From contig NZ_DATLJA010000086.1 of the NCBI RefSeq assembly GCF_035539115.1, forward strand, positions 74,732 to 138,731: a stretch of 64,000 bases of DNA, in the 5' to 3' direction. Every line of letters begins with the position of its first letter. Position 1 is the stretch's first letter. The translations under genes and the position numbers were made by a program. The notes under the pieces were generated by a model. The model worked only from the letters and a program-made list of their open reading frames with translations. It did no database searches and was not told where the DNA came from. This document shows positions 15,545-24,350 of this stretch, piece after piece. The stretch comes from Desulfitobacterium_A sp035539115 (lineage in GTDB: Bacteria > Bacillota > Desulfitobacteriia > Desulfitobacteriales > Desulfitobacteriaceae).

Positions 15545-17839
15545 ATGGCTTATTCAGTTCTGGGAAAAAGTGTTCCACGAGTTGATGCTGTGGCGAAGGT
15601 CACGGGTAAGGCGAAATATACAGATGATTTAGCCGGGAACAACATGCTCATTGGCAAAGTGCTCAGAAGTCCTTATGCTCATGCCCTGATTAAAAATATC
15701 GATGTGAGCAAAGCTAAAGCCTTACCCGGAGTTGAAGCAGTCCTATCCTATCAGAATATACCCCACATTCCCTTTGCTACGGCTGGACATCCCTACAGTC
15801 TTGACCCGAACCATCAAGACAAAGCGGATCGCTTAATGCTCACCGATAAGGCGCGTTTTGTCGGCGATGCTGTTGCTGCGGTTGTGGCCCAGGATGAACT
15901 CATCGCCGCTCAAGCGCTTCAATTGATTGACGTTGAGTATGAAGTGCTGGAACCGATATTTTCGCCCGAAGAAGCGATGCGCGAAGAAGCCCCTTTAATC
16001 CATGAAGACACACCGCACAACATTCTCTCGACCTTCGGATACCAGATTGGGGATGTAGAAGAAGCGTTCAGCACTTCCAATTTTGTGTTTGAAGGGGATT
16101 ATGAAACAAGCATTGTCCAACATTGCCATCTGGAAAACCAAACATCTTTTGCTTATGTTGATGGAGAGGATCGCCTTGTGATCGTCACCTCGACCCAGAT
16201 TCCCCATATTGTGCGACGGATTGTCGGGCAAGCTTTAGGCATTCCTTGGGGCCGAATTCGGGTGATTAAGCCCTATGTCGGTGGTGGATTTGGGAATAAG
16301 CAAGATGTAACGATTGAACCTTTGAATGCAGCTATGACGCTTGCTGTAGGTGGCCGACCTGTAAAAATCGAATATTCACGTGAAGAAGCTATGCTGGATA
16401 CACGAACGCGCCATGCCTTTAAATATCATTTGAAGACGGGTATTTCCAAAGAGGGGAAAATTGAAGCCATTCATATATCGGCGATTTCTAACACCGGAGC
16501 GTATGCCTCACATGGACATTCGATTGCTTCGAGCGGAGGCGGAAAATTTCGTTTCCTCTATACGCCTAAGTCGATCAAATACGAGCCGGTTACAGTATAT
16601 ACAAACTTACCTGTGGCTGGAGCGATGCGCGGGTATGGAACGCCTCAGATCTTCTTCGCTTTTGAGAGCCATTTGGATGATATTGCTCGGAAATTGCAGA
16701 TTGACCCGCTGGAAATTCGTCAGAAAAACTTCGTGAACATCGGCTGGACCGATCCGATCAGCAAAAACCGGGTCTTAAGCTGCGGGATTCGAGAGTGCCT
16801 GACAAAAGGCCAAGAGCTCATTCACTGGGATGAGAAAAGAGTGCGGTACCAGAATCAAACTGGAGATAAACGTCGGGGCTTGGGGTTAGCTTGCTTTAGT
16901 TATCAATCTGGAACCTACCCGGTTAATGTTGAACTGGCCGGTGCTCGTCTTATTCTCAATCAAGATGGCTCTGTTCAACTCCAGATTGGAGCGACAGAAA
17001 TTGGGCAAGGCAGTGATACCGTTTTTGCGCAAATGGTTGCTGAAGTTCTCTCAATTCCGGTCCGTGAGGTTCATGTGCTGACGACCCAAGATACTGATAT
17101 CTCTCCCTTTGACCCAGGATCCTTTGCCTCACGCCAGACGTATGTCACCGGTATGGCGGTGCAAAAAGCGGCGGAGGAAGTCAAAGCTAAATTGCTGGAC
17201 TTTGTCTGGGGGATGACCGATATCCCAGTACAAGCGCTTGAATTAATCGACCAAAATGTGGTCTACAAAGATTCCGGCGAAGTTGTGCTGCCTTTGCGAG
17301 AGGTTGCGCTGCAAACCTATTATGATCCTAACTTTGCCAAGCCGATTACGAGTGATACTTCAAATAATGCCCGGGTCAATGCCATGTCCTATGGGGTGAC
17401 CTTTGCCGAGGTTGAAGTCGATATTAAAACGGGACAAATCAACGTTCTGGAAATCTATAATGTTCATGATTCAGGGAAGATCATCAATCCTTTGCTTGCC
17501 GAAGGACAAGTAGAGGGCGGGGTGAGCATGGGCATAGGGTACGCCCTTTCGGAACAACTTCTTTTTGATCAAAAGACGGGAAAAATTTTAAATAATAATC
17601 TCCTCGATTATAAACTCCCGACGATTCTGGATACACCAAAGATCGGGGTCGGTTTTGTGGAAACTGAGGATCCAACCGGACCTTTTGGGGCAAAATCCCT
17701 CGGTGAACCCCCAGTGATTACTCCGGCACCAGCCATTCGTAATGCCGTGCTCGCGGCAACCGGAGTTGCCTTTAACCGCTTACCCTTAAATCCGCAACGG
17801 GTATTCGAGAAATTTCGGGAATGCGGATTGCTTTCATAA
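15545..17839 (+). CDS. xdhA: Xanthine dehydrogenase, molybdenum-binding subunit
   Basis: 764 residues, ATG 15545 behind GGAGGGG. The N-terminal a/b-hammerhead domain (VDAVAKVTGKAKYTDD) is followed by the molybdopterin-binding regions: VGGGFGNKQ, AGAMRGYGTPQ, EIGQGSDTVF and the catalytic-Glu loop GAKSLGEPP near the C-terminus. This is the large subunit of the xanthine oxidase family, which hydroxylates purine carbons with water. The FAD and 2Fe-2S subunits follow at 19 bp and with overlap, so the enzyme is a three-subunit heteromer as in many bacteria. A sigma-54 promoter precedes it. Substrate could be xanthine or hypoxanthine; in anaerobes the reverse (urate reduction) is possible. Confidence 0.9.
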   Translation: MAYSVLGKSVPRVDAVAKVTGKAKYTDDLAGNNMLIGKVLRSPYAHALIKNIDVSKAKALPGVEAVLSYQNIPHIPFATAGHPYSLDPNHQDKADRLMLTDKARFVGDAVAAVVAQDELIAAQALQLIDVEYEVLEPIFSPEEAMREEAPLIHEDTPHNILSTFGYQIGDVEEAFSTSNFVFEGDYETSIVQHCHLENQTSFAYVDGEDRLVIVTSTQIPHIVRRIVGQALGIPWGRIRVIKPYVGGGFGNKQDVTIEPLNAAMTLAVGGRPVKIEYSREEAMLDTRTRHAFKYHLKTGISKEGKIEAIHISAISNTGAYASHGHSIASSGGGKFRFLYTPKSIKYEPVTVYTNLPVAGAMRGYGTPQIFFAFESHLDDIARKLQIDPLEIRQKNFVNIGWTDPISKNRVLSCGIRECLTKGQELIHWDEKRVRYQNQTGDKRRGLGLACFSYQSGTYPVNVELAGARLILNQDGSVQLQIGATEIGQGSDTVFAQMVAEVLSIPVREVHVLTTQDTDISPFDPGSFASRQTYVTGMAVQKAAEEVKAKLLDFVWGMTDIPVQALELIDQNVVYKDSGEVVLPLREVALQTYYDPNFAKPITSDTSNNARVNAMSYGVTFAEVEVDIKTGQINVLEIYNVHDSGKIINPLLAEGQVEGGVSMGIGYALSEQLLFDQKTGKILNNNLLDYKLPTILDTPKIGVGFVETEDPTGPFGAKSLGEPPVITPAPAIRNAVLAATGVAFNRLPLNPQRVFEKFRECGLLS

Positions 17840-17858
17840 TGAAAGGCGGTGACGTGGA

Positions 17859-18740
17859 TTGTATAATATCGGTGGTTATAACGAAGCGAAAACTCTTGCT
17901 GAGGCAGTTACGATGCTGGCTGAAAGTCCCCAACGGAAACTGATCGCTGGTGGTACGGATATTTTGGTCAAGATGCAGCATCAGCCTGTTGTCGAACAGG
18001 AGCTCCTCAGTATTCGCAAGCTTACGGAGCTCAAAAAGATCGAAAAGCGCGAGGACGGAACCCTCGTTCTCGGAGCTCTCGTCACGTTTACGCAAATTGC
18101 CAACGAGCCGATTCTCCAGGAAAGTGTCCCTGCTCTTGTTGACGCCGCTATCTCCATGGGTGGACCACAGATTCGCAATATGGCCACGCTTGGCGGTAAT
18201 GTTTGCAATGGAGCGACTTCAGCAGATAGCGCCTCAACTCTGTTTGTGCTCAATGCCCGACTTCACTTGCAAAGTGCCGAGGGAAAGCGGGTGATTCCCA
18301 TTCGAGAATTTTATCTAGGTCCCGGCAAAGTCGATCTGAAGAAGGGCGAAATCCTGACTGAAATTCACATTGCTCCAGAAGATTATCGAGGGTTTAGCGG
18401 TTATTACCTCAAATTCGCCATGCGGAAAGCGATGGATATCGCAACCTTGGGAGTCTCGGTAGCTTGTAAAGTGAAAGACGGGAGGTTCGATGAAGTGCGC
18501 ATCGGACTCGGTGTGGCTGGGCCGACCCCTTTACGCTGTACGGAAGCAGAAGCCTATGCCCAAGGAAAGATGATGACGGCTGAAGTCTTTGCGGAGATAG
18601 CTCGGCGTGCGCTTACGTCAACCCATGCACGCACTTCTTGGCGTGCTTCGAAGGAGTATCGTGAACATTTGGTGGAGGAACTGACGCAACGGGCGCTCAA
18701 AGTTGCCCTTCATAGAGCAGGGGGTGTTTACCACGTATAA
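17859..18740 (+). CDS. xdhB: Xanthine dehydrogenase, FAD-binding subunit
   Basis: 293 residues, TTG start at 17859, eight bases after AAAGGCGGTG. The PCMH-type FAD domain shows LIAGGTDILVKM and IRNMATLGGNVCNGATSADS, the two flavin loops, then the CO-dehydrogenase-flavoprotein C-terminal domain (KFAMRKAMDIATLGV). It passes electrons from the iron-sulphur subunit to NAD. It overlaps the next gene by up to 38 bp, indicating translational coupling. Confidence 0.9.
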   Translation: MYNIGGYNEAKTLAEAVTMLAESPQRKLIAGGTDILVKMQHQPVVEQELLSIRKLTELKKIEKREDGTLVLGALVTFTQIANEPILQESVPALVDAAISMGGPQIRNMATLGGNVCNGATSADSASTLFVLNARLHLQSAEGKRVIPIREFYLGPGKVDLKKGEILTEIHIAPEDYRGFSGYYLKFAMRKAMDIATLGVSVACKVKDGRFDEVRIGLGVAGPTPLRCTEAEAYAQGKMMTAEVFAEIARRALTSTHARTSWRASKEYREHLVEELTQRALKVALHRAGGVYHV

Positions 18741-19227
18741 AAGAATTTCCTTCAAACTCAATGGTCAAGAGGTCATTTGGGAGGTTGATGTCCGTAAATC
18801 CCTGCTTGAAGTGTTAAGGGAGAAGGGACTCACCGGTGTCAAAAAAGGATGCGGGGTTGGGGAATGTGGCGCTTGTACGGTGCTCATCGATGAGACTCCG
18901 ACTGATTCTTGCCTTTATTTGGCCGTATGGGCGGAGGGCAAAACAATCCGCACCATTGAAGGTATTGCTAAAAATGGTGAGCTGACTGCGGTGCAGCAAG
19001 CTTTTGTAGAGGAGGGCGCGATTCAATGCGGCTTTTGTACGCCAGGTTTGGTGCTTACGACGACGGCTCTGGCCGAGAGCGGCAAAGATTACACCCCTGA
19101 TGAATTAAAACGAGAGCTTTCTGGGCATATTTGCCGTTGTACGGGCTATCAGAAAATCTTCTCGGCTGCTGAACGATCATTAGGGCAAGAACATCACTGC
19201 GCCTGTGGACATCACCACGAGGAGTAA
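18703..19227 (+). CDS. Xanthine dehydrogenase, 2Fe-2S subunit
   Basis: About 174 residues if TTG 18703 is used; GTG 18724 is an alternative and neither has an ideal ribosome site. The plant-ferredoxin-type cluster is CGVGECGACTV plus a later Cys, and the second cluster is CGFC...CRCTGY, both complete. Equivalent to E. coli XdhC or B. subtilis PucE. The C-terminal tail HHCACGHHHEE is unusually rich in His and Cys, an addition not normal for the family, and could bind metal. It ends the xdh transcription unit, 65 bp before ygfK. Confidence 0.9.
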   Translation: MPFIEQGVFTTYKRISFKLNGQEVIWEVDVRKSLLEVLREKGLTGVKKGCGVGECGACTVLIDETPTDSCLYLAVWAEGKTIRTIEGIAKNGELTAVQQAFVEEGAIQCGFCTPGLVLTTTALAESGKDYTPDELKRELSGHICRCTGYQKIFSAAERSLGQEHHCACGHHHEE

Positions 19228-19292
19228 GCTAAAATCAGAAATAGGAAGCGTGAACGCTTCGGTTTCTCAACTAAAGAGGAGAGCGGATAAAA

Positions 19293-22200
19293 ATGAGTGA
19301 TAAAATGCGACCCATTCCTTTTAGCCAACTCGTGACTTGGGCAATTGATGAACGAAAGACTCATAACACGATCTTTGGGATCTCTCAACCGAAAATCTAC
19401 AAGCCTAAGTCTAATCGCCAGATCAAATTATTCGGTGAAGCGCTCGAAACTCCGATTGGACCGGCTGCTGGCCCGCATACCCAACTGGCTCAGAATATTG
19501 TTGCTTCTTATCTAAGCGGGAGTCGCTTTTTTGAACTGAAAACCGTGCAGATCCTGGATGCTCTTGAATTTCCGAAACCCTGTATCCGTGCCGAAGATGA
19601 GTGCTATAACACGGAATGGTCGACTGAACTGACGATTGAAAACGCTTTTGCGGAGTACGTTAAAGCTTGGTTTTTAGTGCACCTTCTGCAAAAAGAACTA
19701 TTTGATCAGAATGAGCGTCGCTTTATGTTTAATATGAGCGTGGGGTATAACCTCGAAGGAATTAAATCTCCAAAAGTCGATCATTACATTGAGGGGATGA
19801 AAGACGCCTCTAATACTGATGTTTTCAAGGAATGTAAATCCTATCTGCTTGCCCATCTCGATCAATTTAAACATGTTGATCGTGAATTTATTGAAGAAAT
19901 TTCCGCTCAGATTTGTACGTCGATCACGCTTTCAACGATGCATGGCTGTCCCCCTGCTGAGATTGAAGCGATTTCGAAATATCTGATCGCTGAGAAAAAG
20001 CTTAATACGTTTGTTAAAATGAATCCGACTCTCTTAGGCTATCGTTATGTCAGGGACACCTTCGATCAAATGGGGTACTCCTATATCGATTTAAAAGAAG
20101 AGTCGTTTAGTCATGATCTCCAATATGCGGATGGGGTAGCCATGCTCACTCGGTTAAAAAGCTATGCCAAGGAGTATAACCGGGAATTTGGGGTTAAACT
20201 TTCCAACACCTTACCTGTTCGGATCAGTCGAGGAGAACTGCCTGGTGAGGAAATGTATATGTCGGGACGGTCTCTTTATCCCTTAACGATCAACTTGGCC
20301 CTCAGACTGGCTTCTGAATTTGACGGTGACTTAAAAATTTCCTACTCCGGCGGGGCAGATGCGTTTAATGTTGAACGGATTTTCGACACAGGGATTCGTC
20401 CCATTACCGTCGCCACGACTCTTTTGAAATCGGGTGGCTATACACGGTTTAAACAAATGGCTGAGCAGCTAGAACCTCAACTCGATGGTCAGGAATCTTC
20501 CTCGATCGACCTGGTTAAGTTAAAGGCCTTAGCCGATAGTGCCTTTGCTGATGAATATCACTTGAAAGAAAAAAGACCGGTGGCCAGCCGCAAAATCAGG
20601 AAGCAACTTCCGTTGACAGATTGTTTTATCGATCCCTGTTCAGTGGGTTGCCCGATTGGTCAGGACATCCCTGAATATATTCGGTTAGTTGGTGAAGGGC
20701 GTTACCAGGATGCTTTTGAAGTTATCGTCGCGAGAAATCCACTGCCCTTTATCACCGGGACGATCTGTAATCATAACTGTATGACCAAATGTACCCGTCT
20801 CGATTATGAGGAGCCGATTCAAATTCGGGAGATGAAGCTGATCGCAGCGAATAAAGGGTATGACTCCTATGTACAAGAAAGAGTAAAAGCTCAGCCTGTG
20901 AAAACAAAAGCTAAGGTGGCTGTGATTGGGGCCGGACCTTCGGGTCTTGCCGCTGGCTATTTCCTGGCTCAGGCAGGGCTTGAGGTCACGATCATGGATC
21001 GGCGGGAACGCGCCGGAGGAACGGTCGAATACGTCATCCCGGACTTCAGAATTTCACGAGAAGCGATTGCTAAGGATGTTAAGCTGATTGAAAAAATGGG
21101 AGTCAAATTTGAATTTGGAGTCAACCCTCATTTCTCGCTTCAGGGCTTACAAGCGCAAGGGTACACGTATATTTATCTGGCCCTTGGTGCTGCCAAGACA
21201 AATTTGTTTCAACTGGAAGGCGATAAAGATAAAGTGATCGGCGCAATTCCCTTTTTGGAACAGTTTAATACGTCACAAAAGCCTCTCAAACCGGGCAAGA
21301 GCGTTGCAGTCATCGGCGGTGGTAATACTGCTATGGATGCAGCCCGAGCGGCTCTACGGGTGAACGGAGTAGAACAGGTTTATATTCTCTATCGGCGAAC
21401 GAAGGCGGAAATGCCTGCTGATCGCGAAGAACTCGATTTAGCGTTGGAGGAGGGCGTGGTTTTTAAAGAATGCTTAGCCCCCTTGAGTTTGAGTGGTGGT
21501 AAATTGATCAGCCAGAAGATGGAGCTCGGCCAACCGGATGAATCGGGACGCCGGCGCCCGGTAGCCATAGCTGGAGCGAAAGAAGAATTAGCAGTCGACA
21601 CGGTGATCACGGCAATTGGTGAACTTGTTGATTATGAGGTCCTCCGTAAAAACGGCATTAAGGTTGATGAGAAAGGTCATATTGCTTGTGATCCCGAGAC
21701 GCTGGAGACAAATGTCAAGAACGTTTATTTGGGCGGCGATGCGCTCTATGGTCCGGCAACGGTCGTGATGGGGATCGCTCAGGGTACGCAGGCTGCCCGC
21801 GCGATTGTCGCTCAGGAAGGACTTTCTTGGAAGGAAAATGGGTCAGCAACGATACCCTTTGATTCCGAAAAACGCTTACTGCAGATCTCGGAAAAGAAAG
21901 GTGTCTTGAAGGAAGCTTCGGCAGATCTGGGAGAAGCTGAGCGTTGTCTCGAATGTAATACCGTTTGCAATATTTGTACGGAGGTTTGTCCGAACCGAGC
22001 CAATATTGCTCTAGCCACGAATCAGATTCTGCATGTCGACGGGATGTGTAATGAATGTGGAAACTGCGCTATCTTCTGCCCGTACGCAGGAGCACCCTAT
22101 CAAGATAAATTTACCCTATTCTGGAGTGAGGAAGATTTTGAGAATAGCCAAAATCCAGGATTCGTTTGCATTGAACCGGGAGCTAATCCCAAGTTTAAGG

Positions 22201-22319
22201 TTCGGCTGGATGGCAAGGTCGAGATAATCCGATCTGAGCAGGAGGGGAAGAGCTCCCTGCCAGAAGAAGCTTTGGAGATAATTCAGACGGTAGTTAAAGA
22301 GTATTCCTATCTCTTTTAG
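19293..22319 (+). CDS. ygfK: YgfK-type FAD/Fe-S oxidoreductase
   Basis: 1008 residues, near the family length. The N-terminal third resembles a dihydroorotate-dehydrogenase-like barrel (ETPIGPAAGPHTQLAQNIV). A GltD-like Fe-S helical domain follows (CSVGCPIGQDIPEYIRL and CNHNCMTKCTRLD), then FAD/NAD(P) Rossmann folds (VAVIGAGPSGLAAGYF; VAVIGGGNTAMDAARAA), and two C-terminal 4Fe-4S motifs, CNICTEVCPN and CNECGNCAIFCPYAG. The layout is that of dihydropyrimidine dehydrogenase rearranged. It was once annotated as a selenate reductase subunit; reports on gut anaerobes tie ygfK to urate/xanthine degradation. It probably reduces a purine-derived ring or channels electrons to the hydroxylases. Confidence 0.9.
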   Translation: MSDKMRPIPFSQLVTWAIDERKTHNTIFGISQPKIYKPKSNRQIKLFGEALETPIGPAAGPHTQLAQNIVASYLSGSRFFELKTVQILDALEFPKPCIRAEDECYNTEWSTELTIENAFAEYVKAWFLVHLLQKELFDQNERRFMFNMSVGYNLEGIKSPKVDHYIEGMKDASNTDVFKECKSYLLAHLDQFKHVDREFIEEISAQICTSITLSTMHGCPPAEIEAISKYLIAEKKLNTFVKMNPTLLGYRYVRDTFDQMGYSYIDLKEESFSHDLQYADGVAMLTRLKSYAKEYNREFGVKLSNTLPVRISRGELPGEEMYMSGRSLYPLTINLALRLASEFDGDLKISYSGGADAFNVERIFDTGIRPITVATTLLKSGGYTRFKQMAEQLEPQLDGQESSSIDLVKLKALADSAFADEYHLKEKRPVASRKIRKQLPLTDCFIDPCSVGCPIGQDIPEYIRLVGEGRYQDAFEVIVARNPLPFITGTICNHNCMTKCTRLDYEEPIQIREMKLIAANKGYDSYVQERVKAQPVKTKAKVAVIGAGPSGLAAGYFLAQAGLEVTIMDRRERAGGTVEYVIPDFRISREAIAKDVKLIEKMGVKFEFGVNPHFSLQGLQAQGYTYIYLALGAAKTNLFQLEGDKDKVIGAIPFLEQFNTSQKPLKPGKSVAVIGGGNTAMDAARAALRVNGVEQVYILYRRTKAEMPADREELDLALEEGVVFKECLAPLSLSGGKLISQKMELGQPDESGRRRPVAIAGAKEELAVDTVITAIGELVDYEVLRKNGIKVDEKGHIACDPETLETNVKNVYLGGDALYGPATVVMGIAQGTQAARAIVAQEGLSWKENGSATIPFDSEKRLLQISEKKGVLKEASADLGEAERCLECNTVCNICTEVCPNRANIALATNQILHVDGMCNECGNCAIFCPYAGAPYQDKFTLFWSEEDFENSQNPGFVCIEPGANPKFKVRLDGKVEIIRSEQEGKSSLPEEALEIIQTVVKEYSYLF

Positions 22320-22377
22320 TCGCCCATATCGTTAACAACCGAGGCGATGTTGAAAAATGCGATGATTGGGAAAGTTG

Positions 22378-22400
22378 AACCCGCTTAGGCGGGTTTTTTT
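22378..22400 (+). terminator. Intrinsic terminator after ygfK
   Basis: AACCCGC-TTAG-GCGGGTT followed by T7: a compact rho-independent terminator. Confidence 0.85.
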
Positions 22401-22499
22401 GTTATACTAACAGAAAGTATAAGTTTTGGGCAGATAGCATAAGTGCAACTAAGGCTTCCGCCTACGCCAGAGGCTTGGCGCAAGCCAAGTTTTCTTTAT
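22399..22499 (+). repeat. Structured repeat family B, copy 2
   Basis: Here the element begins with the hairpin TTATACT-AACAGAA-AGTATAA and continues AAGTTTTGGGCAGATAGC, AAGTGCAACTAAGGCTTCCG, closing with AAGCCAAGTTTTCTTTAT. It is nearly identical to 5009-5093 apart from the loop. As there, it lies 80-170 bp upstream of a regulator gene, here MerR. Confidence 0.65.
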
Positions 22500-22582
22500 C
22501 CTAATACCCTATTTACTTTAACGTAAACTGACGTTATAATATTCATAAAATTCATATAAATACTTTAAAGGTGGTATTTGAG

Positions 22583-22984
22583 ATGCCAAAGCTAACTGGT
22601 CCGGTATTTACGATTTCTGAACTAGCGGATGAACTAAGCATTACACCCCGGACAATTCGGTACTATGAGGAGGTGGGATTGGTAGAACCGCAGCATCATG
22701 AGGATATTGGACAACGTCTCTATGGTCTACGGGAGCGAGCCCGAATAAAACTAATCTTAAGGGGAAAGCGTTTTGGATTTTCACTCGCGGAGATTAAGGA
22801 AATGATTGACTTATACGACGCGGACGCTACCGAAAAAGAACAATTGAAGCGAACTGTGGAGTATGGTGAAAGGCGGCTGCGGGAAATCGATGAGATGATG
22901 ACGGAATTGCAAATCATGCGAGATGAAATCGCGGAGTATCATCGCAAGTTTTCGGAAAGACTTAATCAACTTACTGAAAGATGA
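22583..22984 (+). CDS. MerR-family transcriptional regulator
   Basis: 133 residues. ATG 22583 is chosen because AAAGGTGG (22566-22573) is correctly spaced for it. The winged-helix motif is standard (FTISELADELSITPRTIRYY), followed by the second wing (GQRLYGLRERARIKLILRG) and a long dimerisation coiled coil, with no C-terminal cysteine metal site. This is the type found next to acyl-CoA dehydrogenase and ligase genes as a fatty or branched-acid catabolism regulator. The 4-bp overlap with the acyl-CoA dehydrogenase reading frame suggests one operon. Confidence 0.87.
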   Translation: MPKLTGPVFTISELADELSITPRTIRYYEEVGLVEPQHHEDIGQRLYGLRERARIKLILRGKRFGFSLAEIKEMIDLYDADATEKEQLKRTVEYGERRLREIDEMMTELQIMRDEIAEYHRKFSERLNQLTER

Positions 22985-23013
22985 GCTGTTCTGTTTTAAC
23001 GAGGAGGAAGAAA

Positions 23014-24255
23014 ATGTTTGAGTTTATGCTTAATGAGGAACAGAAGGAACTAGCCAAGGAAGTTGCGGACTTTGTATGCACGCAGGTTCCAAAACAATTG
23101 ATCTTGGATATGGATGCTGAGAAAGTTATTTACCCGAAGGAATATATTAACTCCCTGGCTAAGGCTAATTTATTGGGACTTCGTTTCCCCAAAACCTTAG
23201 GAGGAAGGGGTTTGGGTTGGGCAGATGAAGTGATTGCTTTAGAAGAGATTGGTACCCTAGGTACAAGTCTGGGCTGTCTTTTCTCCCTGCCTTCTATTGT
23301 TGGTGAAGCGATAAACAAGTTCGGTAGTGAAGATTTGAAAAAAAGATTTTTGCAACCCACGTTGGAAGGCAAAATCTGTACAGCCGAAGCTTTGACCGAG
23401 CCAAGAGGGGGATCTGATTTTTTCGGGGCCACTACCGTGGCAGTCCGCAAAGGCGACTATTATATCCTGAATGGTCAAAAACGCTTCGTAGTGGGGGCAG
23501 AGGGCGCGGACTATTTTATGGTCTATGCCAAAACATGTGAGGATGCATCTCCACACAAAAGTATTAGTGCCCTTTTAGTAGAGAGGGGCCCCGGAGTAGA
23601 AGTAGGGCATGTCTATGGGCTGATGGGAACTCGGGGTGGAGGTGCAGGCCGGGTAGTTTTCCGCGACGTAAAAGTTCCTGTTGAAAACTTACTTGGGGTT
23701 GAACATGGGGCTTCCGCAATTTTTTATCAAATGATGATTCCCGAAAGGATGACTAGTGCAGCCGGGGCTCTAGGAACAGCCAGAGCGGCACTGGAAATCG
23801 CTGCTCGTTATAGTACCAAACGCAAAGCTTTCGGGCAGAAGATCAAAGATTTCCAGGGTGTTAACTTTAAAGTTGCGGATAGTATCACCCAGCTTGATGC
23901 GGCCAGAGCTCTGGTTTATATCGCGGCCAGGGCAGTTGATGCCGGAGTTGAGCCAGGACGAGCCCGTCGTTTAGTTTCTGAAGCCAAGAAGTGTGCTACC
24001 GAAACAGCATGGGAAGTGGTTAATGCAGCGATGCAGATTATGGGTGGGATCGGCTATACCAATATATATCCAATCGAACGGATGCTGCGGGATACTCGTT
24101 TGATCATGATTTGGACCGGGACCAATGAGATCATGAACATGATTATCCAACATGAGTACTATAAACAATTGTCTGCTGAAAGCCCAGTAAAACAGCGTGA
24201 TTGGGAGGAGGACGCTATAAATGCTCATCTTGATGAAGAGAAGATTTATGAGTAG
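23014..24255 (+). CDS. Acyl-CoA dehydrogenase
   Basis: 413 residues from ATG 23014 (RBS GAGGAGGA; the in-frame ATG 22981 is upstream of it). Canonical features are EEQKELAKEVADF, CTAEALTEPRGGSDF (FAD/substrate loop), KRKAFGQKIKDFQG and IMGGIGYTN. The short-chain-type catalytic Glu in a YEGT motif is replaced here (IWTGTNEI), but a Glu occurs in MIPERMTSAAGALG, the place used by isovaleryl-CoA and long-chain enzymes. It should therefore be active on a branched or long acyl-CoA. No electron-transfer flavoprotein genes are nearby. Confidence 0.9.
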   Translation: MFEFMLNEEQKELAKEVADFVCTQVPKQLILDMDAEKVIYPKEYINSLAKANLLGLRFPKTLGGRGLGWADEVIALEEIGTLGTSLGCLFSLPSIVGEAINKFGSEDLKKRFLQPTLEGKICTAEALTEPRGGSDFFGATTVAVRKGDYYILNGQKRFVVGAEGADYFMVYAKTCEDASPHKSISALLVERGPGVEVGHVYGLMGTRGGGAGRVVFRDVKVPVENLLGVEHGASAIFYQMMIPERMTSAAGALGTARAALEIAARYSTKRKAFGQKIKDFQGVNFKVADSITQLDAARALVYIAARAVDAGVEPGRARRLVSEAKKCATETAWEVVNAAMQIMGGIGYTNIYPIERMLRDTRLIMIWTGTNEIMNMIIQHEYYKQLSAESPVKQRDWEEDAINAHLDEEKIYE

Positions 24256-24350
24256 CATTAACCACGGCGTCAATTCAGGCAAGAATGAATAGCGTAGACT
24301 GTTCTAATCCTTAGCGTGTGGAGGAAATTTTATGAGAGCGAGGGAGATTT

